From JANOGU01 sp964602115 (lineage in GTDB: Bacteria > Pseudomonadota > Alphaproteobacteria > Rhodobacterales > Rhodobacteraceae), in assembly GCA_964602115.1 (NCBI GenBank), contig CAZRQN010000034.1, positions 1-23,918 of the forward strand: 23,918 bases of DNA. Direction: 5' to 3'. A program made the translations under genes and the position numbers. Shown here piece by piece: positions 1-6,634 of the stretch; within the stretch, counting starts at the first letter, position 1, and every line of letters starts with the position of its first letter. The notes beneath the pieces were generated by a model. The model saw only the letters and a program-made list of their open reading frames with translations, was not told the origin of the DNA and ran no database searches.

Positions 1-91
1 GGCCCGCGATCAGCTTGCGGACCTCATGCTGGCTCTTGCCGCAGAACGAGCAGTAAAGCGTGTTCTTGCTGTCGCCGGTGTTCGTCGCCAT
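1..91 (-). CDS. clpX: ATP-dependent Clp protease ATPase subunit ClpX (N-terminal 30 residues, cut by window edge)
   Basis: Translated from the ATG at 91 down to base 1, the peptide reads MATNTGDSKN followed by TLYCSFCGKSQHEVRKLIAG. This is the start of the ClpX zinc-binding domain. C14 and C17 are the first two of the four zinc ligands; the rest of the domain and the AAA+ module lie outside the window. ClpX is the hexameric unfoldase that feeds substrates into ClpP in the cytoplasm. An AGAGGA ribosome site (98-103, minus) precedes the start by six bases. The gene follows clpP on the same strand after a 92-base gap that contains its own promoter. The identification is firm because the cysteine motif plus the downstream position after clpP is the standard arrangement; the remaining sequence cannot be judged here. 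Confidence 0.93.
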   Translation of the reverse strand, partial: MATNTGDSKNTLYCSFCGKSQHEVRKLIAG

Positions 92-115
92 CCGTCATCC
101 TCTGCCCTTCGTGGA

Positions 116-144
116 AGTCTAGGCCAAGGCCCGGACCTCCACAA
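116..144 (-). promoter_or_regulatory. Promoter of clpX
   Basis: On the minus strand a -35 TTGTGG (144-139) is followed after exactly 17 bases by a -10 TAGACT (121-116). Transcription would start near 109, leaving a leader of about 18 bases that carries the AGAGGA ribosome site. The -10 is of the same TAGRCT/TAGGGT type seen before several other genes in the window. It implies clpX can be made independently of clpP. Not tested experimentally. Confidence 0.55.
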
Positions 145-183
145 TCACCTAACCGCCCCGGCAAGCCCGGCGCGGGCCGCCTG

Positions 184-816
184 TCACTTCGCCGCGTCGT
201 CGGCCTTGCCGCGCGGCGACATCACCTCGTCGATCAGGCCCCAGGCCTTGGCTTCGTCGGCGGACATGTAGTTGTCGCGCTCCAGCGCCGTCTCGACCTT
301 TTCATAGGTGTTGCCGGTATGATGGACGTAGATCTCGTTCAGCCGACGTTTCAGCCGCTCGGTCTCCCGCGCATGGATCAGGATGTCGGTCGCCTGGCCC
401 TGGTAGCCGCCCGAGGGCTGGTGGACCATGATCCGGCTGTTGGGCAGCGAGAAGCGCATCCCCGGCTCCCCGGCGGTCAGCAGGAGCGAGCCCATCGAGG
501 CCGCCTGGCCGATGCAGACGGTGGAGACCTTGGGCTTGATGTACTGCATCGTGTCGTAGATCGACAGGCCGGAGGTCACGACGCCGCCCGGGCTGTTGAT
601 ATACATCGAGATTTCCTTCGACGGGTTCTCCGCCTCCAGGAACAGCAGCTGGGCGCAGATGACCGTCGCCATCTCGTCCTGCACCGGACCGGCGACGAAG
701 ATGATCCGCTCCTTCAGCAGACGGGAGAAGATGTCGTAGCGGATCGAGCCGCGGGCGTTCACCTCCTCCACGGTGGGGATGATGAAGCTTGTGAAGAGCT
801 GGATCGGATCTTTCAT
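184..816 (-). CDS. clpP: ATP-dependent Clp protease proteolytic subunit ClpP
   Basis: A complete 210-residue serine protease of the S14 family, the normal length. The catalytic triad is visible: S107 in GQAASMGS, H132 in MVHQPSGG and D181 in ERDNYMSADEA. The oxyanion loop (INSPGG, 74-79) and the helix that forms the ring-to-ring handle are also present. ClpP assembles as a double heptamer in the cytoplasm and degrades proteins unfolded by ClpX or ClpA. The ATG at 816 has a purine-rich AGAGG nine bases upstream. There is no obvious propeptide beyond the usual short N-terminus. The gene precedes clpX in the standard order, with its own promoter at 868-896, and is probably co-transcribed with clpX in part. 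Confidence 0.98.
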   Translation of the reverse strand: MKDPIQLFTSFIIPTVEEVNARGSIRYDIFSRLLKERIIFVAGPVQDEMATVICAQLLFLEAENPSKEISMYINSPGGVVTSGLSIYDTMQYIKPKVSTVCIGQAASMGSLLLTAGEPGMRFSLPNSRIMVHQPSGGYQGQATDILIHARETERLKRRLNEIYVHHTGNTYEKVETALERDNYMSADEAKAWGLIDEVMSPRGKADDAAK

Positions 817-867
817 GGCGGCCTGCCTCTGATGTCGGGAAACGGGTAGCGCGCGGGACTTGACGGA

Positions 868-896
868 GTCTTAGTGACGCGCTCCGGGAGCCGCAA
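868..896 (-). promoter_or_regulatory. Promoter of clpP
   Basis: Minus strand: a -35 TTGCGG (896-891), a 17-base spacer and a -10 TAAGAC (873-868). The start would be near 861, giving a leader of about 45 bases before the clpP ATG. No heat-shock sigma-32 type sequence was recognised nearby. The call rests on motif and spacing only. Confidence 0.5.
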
Positions 897-1067
897 GGGC
901 AGCCGGCCGTTGCGCGCCCGGCCCGGCAGAGACGCCGCCGGGCAAGTGTTTCCGGTTTCGCGCCCAGGGATCGGCACAGCCCCGCCGACGGCACAGCTTT
1001 GCCCTCCTGACGCCCTATTCCCCGCGCTTGTTGGCGTCTAAACGCGAACAATCGAGGAGAAAACGCC

Positions 1068-1535
1068 GTGTCGCTTCGCACTGTCCTCGCCCTCGGGCTT
1101 GCCCTCTGCGCCGGCAGCGCCGCCGCCTGCGATCTGCCGCCCAATCTGGAATCGCTCCAGGCCGCCGTTGTCGATAACGTGAATGCCGAGCGCTCTCGCC
1201 ACGGTCTTCCGGCGTTGCGGCCATCGGCGGCGCTGATGAAGGCGGCGGTGAAACACGCCTGCGACAATGCCGGGCGCAACAAGATGTCGCATACCGGGTC
1301 GAACGGATCGGATGTCGGCGACCGGGCCCGCAGTGCAGGTTACCGCTGGCGTCTGGTGAACGAGAATGTCGCCGCCGGCTACTACGGGCCCGGGCCTGTC
1401 GTGGTCGGCTGGATGGGCTCGCCGCCGCACCGCAAGAACATCCTTGCCGGTCGGACGCAGAACATCGGCGTCGGCCTCGCCTTTTCGGCCTCGGGCAAGC
1501 CGCATTGGGTGATGGTCAGCGCGGCACCGGGCTGA
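1068..1535 (+). CDS. Secreted CAP-domain (SCP/PR-1-like) protein
   Basis: A 155-residue protein beginning at a GTG with a strong GAGGAGA ribosome site (1054-1060) seven bases upstream. Residues 1-20 form a signal peptide ending GSAAA, so the product is exported; C21 follows, but the -3 residue is alanine, so a lipoprotein box is unlikely. Residues 30-150 are one CAP domain. They include the conserved histidine in SHTGSNGS (H75), the ENVAAGY segment (E99) and the WMGSPPHRKNIL block (H121), then the IGVGLAF strand. These residues line the usual CAP cavity. CAP proteins in bacteria are extracytoplasmic and mostly of unknown function. The gene stands alone between the divergent clpP and the convergent ndk, so context adds nothing. 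Two further cysteines (C14 in the signal, C65 in the domain) leave C21-C65 as a possible disulphide. Confidence 0.9.
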   Translation: MSLRTVLALGLALCAGSAAACDLPPNLESLQAAVVDNVNAERSRHGLPALRPSAALMKAAVKHACDNAGRNKMSHTGSNGSDVGDRARSAGYRWRLVNENVAAGYYGPGPVVVGWMGSPPHRKNILAGRTQNIGVGLAFSASGKPHWVMVSAAPG

Positions 1536-1614
1536 CGGGGAGGAGGCCGCACGCCGGGTTAACCGGAGGGCATCCCCTACCAAACCCTAAATCGAATCGC
1601 GCAAGCATTTGAAA

Positions 1615-1654
1615 TTAGAAAGAAAAGCGAAGCGTCACACGGTGTGACGCTTCG
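1615..1654 (-). terminator. Intrinsic terminator of ndk
   Basis: A perfect inverted repeat with 13-base arms (1628-1640 and 1642-1654) lies just past the ndk stop. On the minus strand it is followed by a T-rich tract (1627-1615). This is a textbook rho-independent terminator for ndk. Read on the plus strand, the downstream sequence is only moderately T-rich, so it may also slow transcription coming from the CAP gene. Confidence 0.88.
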
Positions 1655-1666
1655 ACATTTCTTCGG

Positions 1667-2089
1667 TCAGCCGACCAGTTCGAGGCCGGAGAAGAAGAAA
1701 GCGATCTCCACCGCCGCCGTCTCCGGCGCGTCCGAGCCATGGACGGAGTTCTCGCCCACCGAAAGGGCGAATTCCTTGCGGATCGTTCCCGGCGCCGCAT
1801 TGGCCGGGTTGGTCGCGCCCATCACTTCGCGGTTCTTGGCGATCGCGCCCTCGCCTTCCAGGACCTGCACCACCACCGGGCCCGAGGCCATGAACTCCGT
1901 GAGTTCGCCAAAGAACGGGCGGGCGGCGTGGACGGCATAGAACTGCTGGGCCTGGGCAAGGCTCAGATGGATGCGCTTCTGGGCCACGAACCGCAGCCCG
2001 GCCTCCTCGAACTTGGCATTGATCTTGCCGGTCAGGTTCCGCTTGGTCGCGTCCGGCTTGATGATCGACAGGGTGCGCTCGATGGCCAT
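1667..2089 (-). CDS. ndk: Nucleoside-diphosphate kinase
   Basis: A complete 140-residue enzyme, the normal length. It transfers the gamma phosphate between nucleoside triphosphates and diphosphates through a phosphohistidine, balancing cytoplasmic NTP and dNTP pools. The active-site histidine is H117 in ENSVHGSD. The nucleotide-binding residues K11 (IIKPDA) and the NPANAAPGTIR stretch (94-104) are all present. The ATG at 2089 is preceded by GGAGAC with a good spacing. The gene is monocistronic: it has its own promoter (2116-2145) and an intrinsic terminator (1615-1654). No abnormality was seen. Confidence 0.98.
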   Translation of the reverse strand: MAIERTLSIIKPDATKRNLTGKINAKFEEAGLRFVAQKRIHLSLAQAQQFYAVHAARPFFGELTEFMASGPVVVQVLEGEGAIAKNREVMGATNPANAAPGTIRKEFALSVGENSVHGSDAPETAAVEIAFFFSGLELVG

Positions 2090-2115
2090 GATATGTCTCC
2101 GCTAGGGTCGGCCGC

Positions 2116-2145
2116 CCCCTAGCATGGGCCTGCGGGGAAAGGCAA
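2116..2145 (-). promoter_or_regulatory. Promoter of ndk
   Basis: Minus strand: -35 TTGCCT (2145-2140), 18-base spacer, -10 TAGGGG (2121-2116). The predicted start near 2109 gives a leader of about 20 bases. The -10 forms part of a short inverted repeat, GCTAGGG...CCCTAGC (2101-2107 and 2117-2123), which could be a regulatory dyad or chance. Confidence 0.5.
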
Positions 2146-2149
2146 ACCG

Positions 2150-2560
2150 TCAGAAGAGCCGCTGTCTGGCCCGCGAAAGGCTGAACCCGTGGCCATCGCG
2201 GTTGACGCAGGTCATCCCGGTTTTTTCCGAGGTGCAGGTCACGCCGGCATGGGTGATTTGCCGCCCGTAGTCGAGAACCGGAGAATCCGGCGTAGCCACC
2301 GTGTCGCCCGCGCAGGCCAGTCCGGCCGACCCCTGACCCGGCACTTCAAAGGCATGGCCCCAGTCAAGCTCGCAATCGGCCGGGCGCAGGGGGTAGCTGA
2401 TTTCCGCCTCAAGGATGTCGCAGCGCACCCCCTGCCAGTCGCCTTCCCTTTCGGGCATCAGGCAGTGGATGTTGCCGGTCGGCGAACGGAAGACCACGAA
2501 GTCCTGCGCCGCAGCCGGACCCGCCAGAAGCATCGCCAAGCCCGCCAGAACCGCCCTCAT
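2150..2560 (-). CDS. Secreted six-cysteine protein, DUF6636-like
   Basis: The true gene is the last 136 codons of a much longer open frame. It begins at the ATG at 2560, which has a GGAGG ribosome site (2566-2570, minus) five bases upstream. Residues 1-19 are a signal peptide ending GPAAAQ. The mature part starts FVVFRSPTGNIHC, the pattern I associate with DUF6636, and has six cysteines (33, 47, 63, 83, 109, 118). They could form three disulphides in the periplasm. No catalytic motif is recognised and the function is unknown. It lies tail-to-head behind ndk's upstream region on the same strand and is divergent from the ABC-F gene, with overlapping -35 boxes between the two. The family assignment is from memory of the motif and is moderate. 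Confidence 0.8.
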   Translation of the reverse strand: MRAVLAGLAMLLAGPAAAQDFVVFRSPTGNIHCLMPEREGDWQGVRCDILEAEISYPLRPADCELDWGHAFEVPGQGSAGLACAGDTVATPDSPVLDYGRQITHAGVTCTSEKTGMTCVNRDGHGFSLSRARQRLF

Positions 2561-2585
2561 GCCCGCCTCCGACCCATGCTGAACC

Positions 2586-2614
2586 AGCCTGCGGCCGGCA
2601 AGGCCGATTGACAA
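2586..2614 (-). promoter_or_regulatory. Promoter of the DUF6636-like gene
   Basis: Minus strand: -35 TTGTCA (2614-2609), 17-base spacer, -10 CAGGCT (2591-2586). The -35 overlaps, on the opposite strand, a perfect TTGACA (2608-2613) that could serve the ABC-F gene. Both promoters therefore share the same DNA for sigma-factor contact. Confidence 0.45.
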
Positions 2615-2636
2615 GCCCCGCCCCCCGGGGCATCGC
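2608..2636 (+). promoter_or_regulatory. Candidate promoter of the ABC-F gene
   Basis: A consensus -35 TTGACA (2608-2613) is followed 17 bases later by CATCGC (2631-2636), a poor -10. The ATG at 2645 lies only eight bases past this -10 and has no ribosome site, so a leaderless or nearly leaderless transcript would result. The -35 is strong and the -10 is the weak point. Confidence 0.35.
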
Positions 2637-2644
2637 CCCGCGCC

Positions 2645-4492
2645 ATGCTGAGGATTGAGGACATCCGCTATTCGGTCGAAGGCCGGCCCCTGCTGGAGGG
2701 TGCCTCGGCGATGATCCCGACCGGACACAAGGTCGGGCTGGTCGGCCGCAACGGCAGCGGCAAGACCACGCTCTTCCGCCTGATCCGGGGCGAGCTGGCG
2801 CTGGAGGGGGGGGCGATCTCGCTGCCGTCCCGCGCCCGCATCGGCGGGGTGGCGCAGGAGGTGCCGGCGGGGCCCGAAAGCCTGATCGAGACCGTTCTCG
2901 CGGCCGATACGGAACGCGCAAGCCTGTTCGCCGAAGCTGAGACCGCCACCGATCCGGCGCGCATCGCCTTTGTCCAGGAGCGGCTCGCCGCCATCGACGC
3001 CTGGTCGGCCGAGGCACGGGCCTCGCATATCCTCCGCGGTCTGGGCTTCGATCTCGAAGCCCAGAAGCGCCCCTGCGCCGATTTCTCCGGCGGCTGGCGG
3101 ATGCGGGTGGCGCTGGCGGGAGTGCTGTTTTCCGCCCCCGATCTTCTGTTGCTCGACGAGCCCACCAACTATCTCGATCTCGAAGGGGCGCTCTGGCTGG
3201 AGACCTATCTCGCCCGCTATCCCCATACCGTCATCATCATCTCCCACGATCGCGGCCTCCTGAACCGCGCCGTGGGCGCGATCCTGCACCTCGACAACCG
3301 CAAGCTGACCCTGTGGAACGGCCCCTACGACCAGTTCGCCCGCCAGATGGCCGAGCGCCGGGCGGTGATGGCGGCCGAAGCCAAGAAGCAGGAACTGCGC
3401 CGTGCGCATCTGCAGAGCTTCGTCGATCGCTTCAAGGCCAAGGCGTCCAAGGCAACCCAGGCGCAAAGCCGGGTGAAGATGCTGGAGAAGATGACGCCGA
3501 TCACTGCGCCCGAAGACGCCAAGAAGGTCGTCTTCACCTTCCCCGCACCCGAGGAACTCTCCCCGCCGATCATAAACCTCGACCTCGCCGCCACCGGCTA
3601 TGGCGGGCCGCCGGTGCTGAAGCGGCTGTCGCTGCGCATCGACCAGGACGACCGCATCGCGCTCCTCGGCCGGAACGGCGAGGGGAAGTCCACCCTTTCC
3701 AAGCTTCTGGCCGGCAAGCTTCCTGCGACCGAAGGCCGCGTCACCCGCTCGGGCAAGCTGCGCATCGGCTATTTCGCCCAGCACCAGGTGGACGAACTGC
3801 ATCTCGACGAGTCGCCCCTGCAGCATGTCATGCGCGCCCGACCGGACGAGGGCCAGGCCAGGCTGCGCGCCCGGCTGGCGGGTTTCGGGCTTGGCGCCGA
3901 CCAGGCGGAGACGGCGGTGGAGCGGCTTTCGGGCGGGCAGAAGGCGCGGCTGTCGCTGCTTCTCGCCACCATCGACGCGCCGCATCTGCTGATCCTCGAC
4001 GAACCCACCAACCACCTCGACATCGAAAGCCGCGAGGCACTGGTCGAGGCGTTGACCGAATATCCTGGCGCGGTGGTCCTCGTCTCCCACGACTTCCATC
4101 TCCTCGGACTGGTCGCCGACCGGCTGTGGCTGGTGAAAGGCGGCACCGTGACCCCCTATGCAGAGGATCTCGATACCTATCGCCGCCAGCTGCTTGCCTC
4201 CGAAGACGAGGTGAAGGTCGCGCCTAAAAAGCCTGAAAAGACAAAGAAAATGAGCCGGGAGGAGATCCTGGCACTCAAGGCCGAGGTGCGGCGCTGCGAG
4301 GAGCGGCTGACCAAGCTCAACGACATGCGCGACAAGCTCGCCGCCAAGCTCGCAGACCCCGAGCTCTACGAGGCCGGCCGGGCAGGCGAGCTGGAGACGT
4401 GGAACCGCAAATACGCCGAGGTGATGGAAGCGCTCGACCGCGCCGAGGTGCTGTGGCTCGCGGCCGAGGGGGCGCTGGAGGCAGCGGCGTAA
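2645..4492 (+). CDS. ABC-F family ATPase (ribosome-associated, YheS/Uup-like)
   Basis: A 615-residue protein with two ATP-binding cassettes and no membrane segment, the ABC-F layout. Cassette 1 has Walker A GRNGSGKTT (34-42), signature FSGG (147-150) and Walker B LLLLDEPTN (D171, E172). Cassette 2 has Walker A GRNGEGKST (342-350), signature LSGGQ (428-432) and Walker B LLILDEPTN (D452, E453). The charged linker between them (about 235-300, with RFKAKASKATQAQSR) is the segment that reaches toward the P-site tRNA in known ABC-F proteins. Residues 520-615 are a lysine/glutamate-rich coiled coil. Family members act on stalled or starting ribosomes; antibiotic resistance is possible in some but there is no sign of that here. 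The start is the first ATG and matches the family N-terminus. No ribosome site is visible. Confidence 0.95.
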   Translation: MLRIEDIRYSVEGRPLLEGASAMIPTGHKVGLVGRNGSGKTTLFRLIRGELALEGGAISLPSRARIGGVAQEVPAGPESLIETVLAADTERASLFAEAETATDPARIAFVQERLAAIDAWSAEARASHILRGLGFDLEAQKRPCADFSGGWRMRVALAGVLFSAPDLLLLDEPTNYLDLEGALWLETYLARYPHTVIIISHDRGLLNRAVGAILHLDNRKLTLWNGPYDQFARQMAERRAVMAAEAKKQELRRAHLQSFVDRFKAKASKATQAQSRVKMLEKMTPITAPEDAKKVVFTFPAPEELSPPIINLDLAATGYGGPPVLKRLSLRIDQDDRIALLGRNGEGKSTLSKLLAGKLPATEGRVTRSGKLRIGYFAQHQVDELHLDESPLQHVMRARPDEGQARLRARLAGFGLGADQAETAVERLSGGQKARLSLLLATIDAPHLLILDEPTNHLDIESREALVEALTEYPGAVVLVSHDFHLLGLVADRLWLVKGGTVTPYAEDLDTYRRQLLASEDEVKVAPKKPEKTKKMSREEILALKAEVRRCEERLTKLNDMRDKLAAKLADPELYEAGRAGELETWNRKYAEVMEALDRAEVLWLAAEGALEAAA

Positions 4493-4571
4493 GGATCGCC
4501 GGTGTCACTGAGCTGTTGACCCGACGGAAATCTGGACGGACACTTCGCCCATTCTCTCCAGCGAGTTCAGG

Positions 4572-5054
4572 ATGTCCAAAGCGCCAGCGACGTTTGCCGA
4601 GAAGCCGAACAAGGCCAAGGTCCGCGCGACGGCAATGAAGGTTCTGGAACGCGGGCGGGCGAGCGAGATCGAAGCCTACGAGAAATGGCGCGAAAAGCTC
4701 GACCGGGGAAAGAAGGGGCTTTCCAGAGCCGAGAAGCAGCTCCTCGACCTCAACAAGAAGCTGCGGAAGGCAGAGGCCGACCGGGAGGCCGGTCGAGGCG
4801 CTGTCGAAGAGTTGCTCGAAGGGCTCTTGCAGGCCATTGAGGAAGTGAAAGCGTTCAAGGACGTTCCCGTCCCCAAGGGGCCGCCCCAACTTCCGACGGG
4901 GACCGTACAGACAGCGACGATTGCGGTCGTGATCGCTGCGGCACTCGCCTGGGTCGCAAGCGTTCGTGTCTATCACATGCTCGCCGAGGCCATCGGCGAG
5001 GCGCGCGGTGGGTCCGATGGCTCTGCGAAGGCCGGCAAGGCAAAGCCGGGTTGA
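4572..5054 (+). CDS. Hypothetical protein: charged coiled coil with C-terminal membrane segment
   Basis: A 160-residue protein I do not recognise. Residues 1-95 are very rich in Lys, Glu, Arg and Ala and should be mostly helical, with heptad-like stretches around 30-95. A proline/glycine break (99-110) is followed by one hydrophobic segment (about 111-132, TVQTATIAVVIAAALAWVAS). The tail (133-160) is polar and ends in repeated GKAKPG-like residues. The layout suggests a cytoplasmic coiled coil held at the inner membrane by a near-C-terminal anchor. The ribosome site is weak (only CAGG next to the ATG). A TTGACC (4516-4521) with GACACT 17 bases later may be its promoter. Base composition drops to roughly 53-58% GC in parts (4681-4740, 4801-4860), below its neighbours, so recent acquisition is possible. 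It sits alone between the ABC-F gene and a 208-base gap. Confidence 0.7.
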   Translation: MSKAPATFAEKPNKAKVRATAMKVLERGRASEIEAYEKWREKLDRGKKGLSRAEKQLLDLNKKLRKAEADREAGRGAVEELLEGLLQAIEEVKAFKDVPVPKGPPQLPTGTVQTATIAVVIAAALAWVASVRVYHMLAEAIGEARGGSDGSAKAGKAKPG

Positions 5055-5262
5055 CGGGTTCCAGGGCTGCGCGCGGGCCATCACCGCCCCGGTGGCGCGG
5101 TTGCCGCCGATTGCGGTCCCGGCCGCCGCGCCTGCCGTGCCGAGCCGGACACCGGCCGGGATTGACGGAGGCGCCGGAAGCGGCGGCCTGAGGATGCCCG
5201 GGCCCTTCCCCCGCCACCCTGCCCGGCCTAGGCTGCCGCCCCTCACCTGCGGAGCCCCGGCC

Positions 5263-5889
5263 ATGATCCTCGTCGGCCAGTTCGACAGCTTTCCGACCCG
5301 CCGCGTCGGCATCACCCTCGCCCACTACGGCCTGCCCTTCACGCGGGACACGCGGTCGATCTTCACCCATGCCGCCGAGATCGCGCGCATCAACCCCCTG
5401 ATCCGCATTCCTGCGCTGGTTCTCGACGACGGAACCGCGCTGATCGATTCGGTGGCAATCGTGGATAGCCTGGACGAGATCGCCGGCGCGCGCGCGCTTG
5501 TGCCACGCGCGGGCCCCCTCCGGCAGCGCATCCTGCAGGAAACCGCACTGGCGCAGGGCATCGGCGAGAAGGCGGCTGCGGTGGTCTATGAGCGCTACCT
5601 CCATCCGCCGGAACACCGCTCGGCCGGCTGGGAGGAGCGATGCGTGTCGGTCGCCGCCGCCGGGCTTGCCGAACTGGAACGCCGGGCCGAAGGGCCCTGG
5701 CTCTGCGGCGAGGCGCTCAGCCACGCCGACATCATGGCCTTCTGCGTGCTCGGCTATCTGCGGCTGCGCCTGCCCGAGGTGCTGGAGGGCCGGCCCATCC
5801 CGCGCCTCGCGGCCATCGAGGCGCGCTGCGCCGGACTGCCGGCCGTGCAGGCCTGTCCGATCGCCGCCGGTGAAGTGATGCCGGACTGA
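5263..5889 (+). CDS. Glutathione S-transferase-like protein
   Basis: A 208-residue protein starting at the ATG at 5263. The frame is open further upstream, but similarity begins exactly here and a GGAG ribosome site precedes it. Residues 1-75 are a thioredoxin-like N-domain. DSFPTRRVGITL (8-19) places S9 where GSTs hold the glutathione thiol; NPLIRIPAL has the cis-proline (P50); and the glutathione-binding acidic-serine pair is D62-S63 (usually E-S). Residues 85-200 are the all-helical C-domain with the LSHADIMAF motif that caps helix 6. The N-terminal start resembles the YibF/YncG-type GSTs. The substrate is unknown; roles in detoxification or stress are typical. It lies upstream of marC on the same strand but with separate promoter-like sequences. 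Confidence 0.88.
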   Translation: MILVGQFDSFPTRRVGITLAHYGLPFTRDTRSIFTHAAEIARINPLIRIPALVLDDGTALIDSVAIVDSLDEIAGARALVPRAGPLRQRILQETALAQGIGEKAAAVVYERYLHPPEHRSAGWEERCVSVAAAGLAELERRAEGPWLCGEALSHADIMAFCVLGYLRLRLPEVLEGRPIPRLAAIEARCAGLPAVQACPIAAGEVMPD

Positions 5890-5923
5890 AGATCGCGGGC
5901 GGCCTGGCGGCCGCAATCGCCGC

Positions 5924-5953
5924 TTGCCTCCGCCCGGCCCCGCCGCCTAGGCT
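5924..5953 (+). promoter_or_regulatory. Promoter of marC, placing the start of transcription at the ATG
   Basis: -35 TTGCCT (5924-5929), 18-base spacer, -10 TAGGCT (5948-5953). Only five bases separate the -10 from the marC ATG at 5959, so transcription would begin at or within a base of the start codon. A leaderless messenger fits the lack of any ribosome site. Confidence 0.5.
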
Positions 5954-5958
5954 CTCGC

Positions 5959-6579
5959 ATGCCGAGCACCCACTTCCTCATCACCGCCTTTGCCACGCTC
6001 TTCGTGGTCATCGACCCTCCCGGTCTGGTGCCGCTGTTCATCGCCCTGACCCAGGGCATGGATGCCGAGCGCCGCCGGGCGATGGCGCGGCGGGGCTGCA
6101 TCATCGCCGCTTCGATGCTTTTCCTCTTCGGGCTGGCGGGCGAGGCGGTCCTCGGTTTCATCGGCATCTCGATGCCGGCTTTCCGCATCGCCGGGGGCAT
6201 TCTTCTGTTCCTGACCGCGCTGGACATGCTGTTCGAACGGCGCACCAAGCGGCGCGAGGACCAGAAGTCCGACCCCGACCACGACCCTTCGGTCTTTCCG
6301 CTGGCCACCCCGCTGATCGCCGGGCCGGGCGCCATCGCCTCGATGATCCTGCTCGTCGGCCAGTCCGGTCCCGGCTGGGGCGGCACGATCGCGGTGATGG
6401 CGCTGATGCTGGGCATGGTGGCCGTGACCTGGGCCTTCCTGCTCGCCTCGCCGCCGCTGGAACGGATGCTGGGGCGGACGGGGACGATCGTCATCACCCG
6501 GCTGCTGGGCATGCTTCTGGCCGCCCTTTCGGTGCAGTTCGTCATCGACGGCGTGAAGCAGACCGGGCTGATCGGCTGA
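5959..6579 (+). CDS. MarC family (UPF0056) integral membrane protein
   Basis: A 206-residue inner-membrane protein with about six hydrophobic segments (roughly 5-30, 46-70, 74-94, 117-135, 141-163, 178-200). The family motifs are clear: VVIDPPGLVPLFIALT (16-31) and FPLATPLIAGPGAI (113-126). The charged loop at 94-112 (ERRTKRREDQKSDPDHD) separates the two halves. MarC was named for its place near the E. coli mar locus, but multidrug-resistance function is not supported for the family and the transported substrate, if any, is unknown. The start fits the family. No Shine-Dalgarno sequence is present, consistent with leaderless translation. The retropepsin-like gene follows 55 bases downstream. 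Confidence 0.93.
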   Translation: MPSTHFLITAFATLFVVIDPPGLVPLFIALTQGMDAERRRAMARRGCIIAASMLFLFGLAGEAVLGFIGISMPAFRIAGGILLFLTALDMLFERRTKRREDQKSDPDHDPSVFPLATPLIAGPGAIASMILLVGQSGPGWGGTIAVMALMLGMVAVTWAFLLASPPLERMLGRTGTIVITRLLGMLLAALSVQFVIDGVKQTGLIG

Positions 6580-6634
6580 GCCGGTTGCACCGGCCGGCGC
6601 GGGCCCCCATCTCGCGGGGCAGGAGGGTTCCGGG

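Noticed and set aside
302..1282. 326-codon minus frame across clpP and the CAP gene
   Set aside because: It is a frame shadow of clpP, whose catalytic triad is intact in the accepted frame.
1559..1564. TTAACC as half of a CtrA site
   Set aside because: No second TTAA half-site at the required spacing.
2150..4099. 649-codon open frame on the minus strand
   Set aside because: Most of it is antisense to the well-supported ABC-F gene. Only the last 136 codons, with a ribosome site and signal peptide, are a gene.
4966..5262. N-terminal extension of the GST frame
   Set aside because: It overlaps the 4572-5054 gene and is proline/alanine-rich; the GST fold starts at 5263 with a ribosome site.
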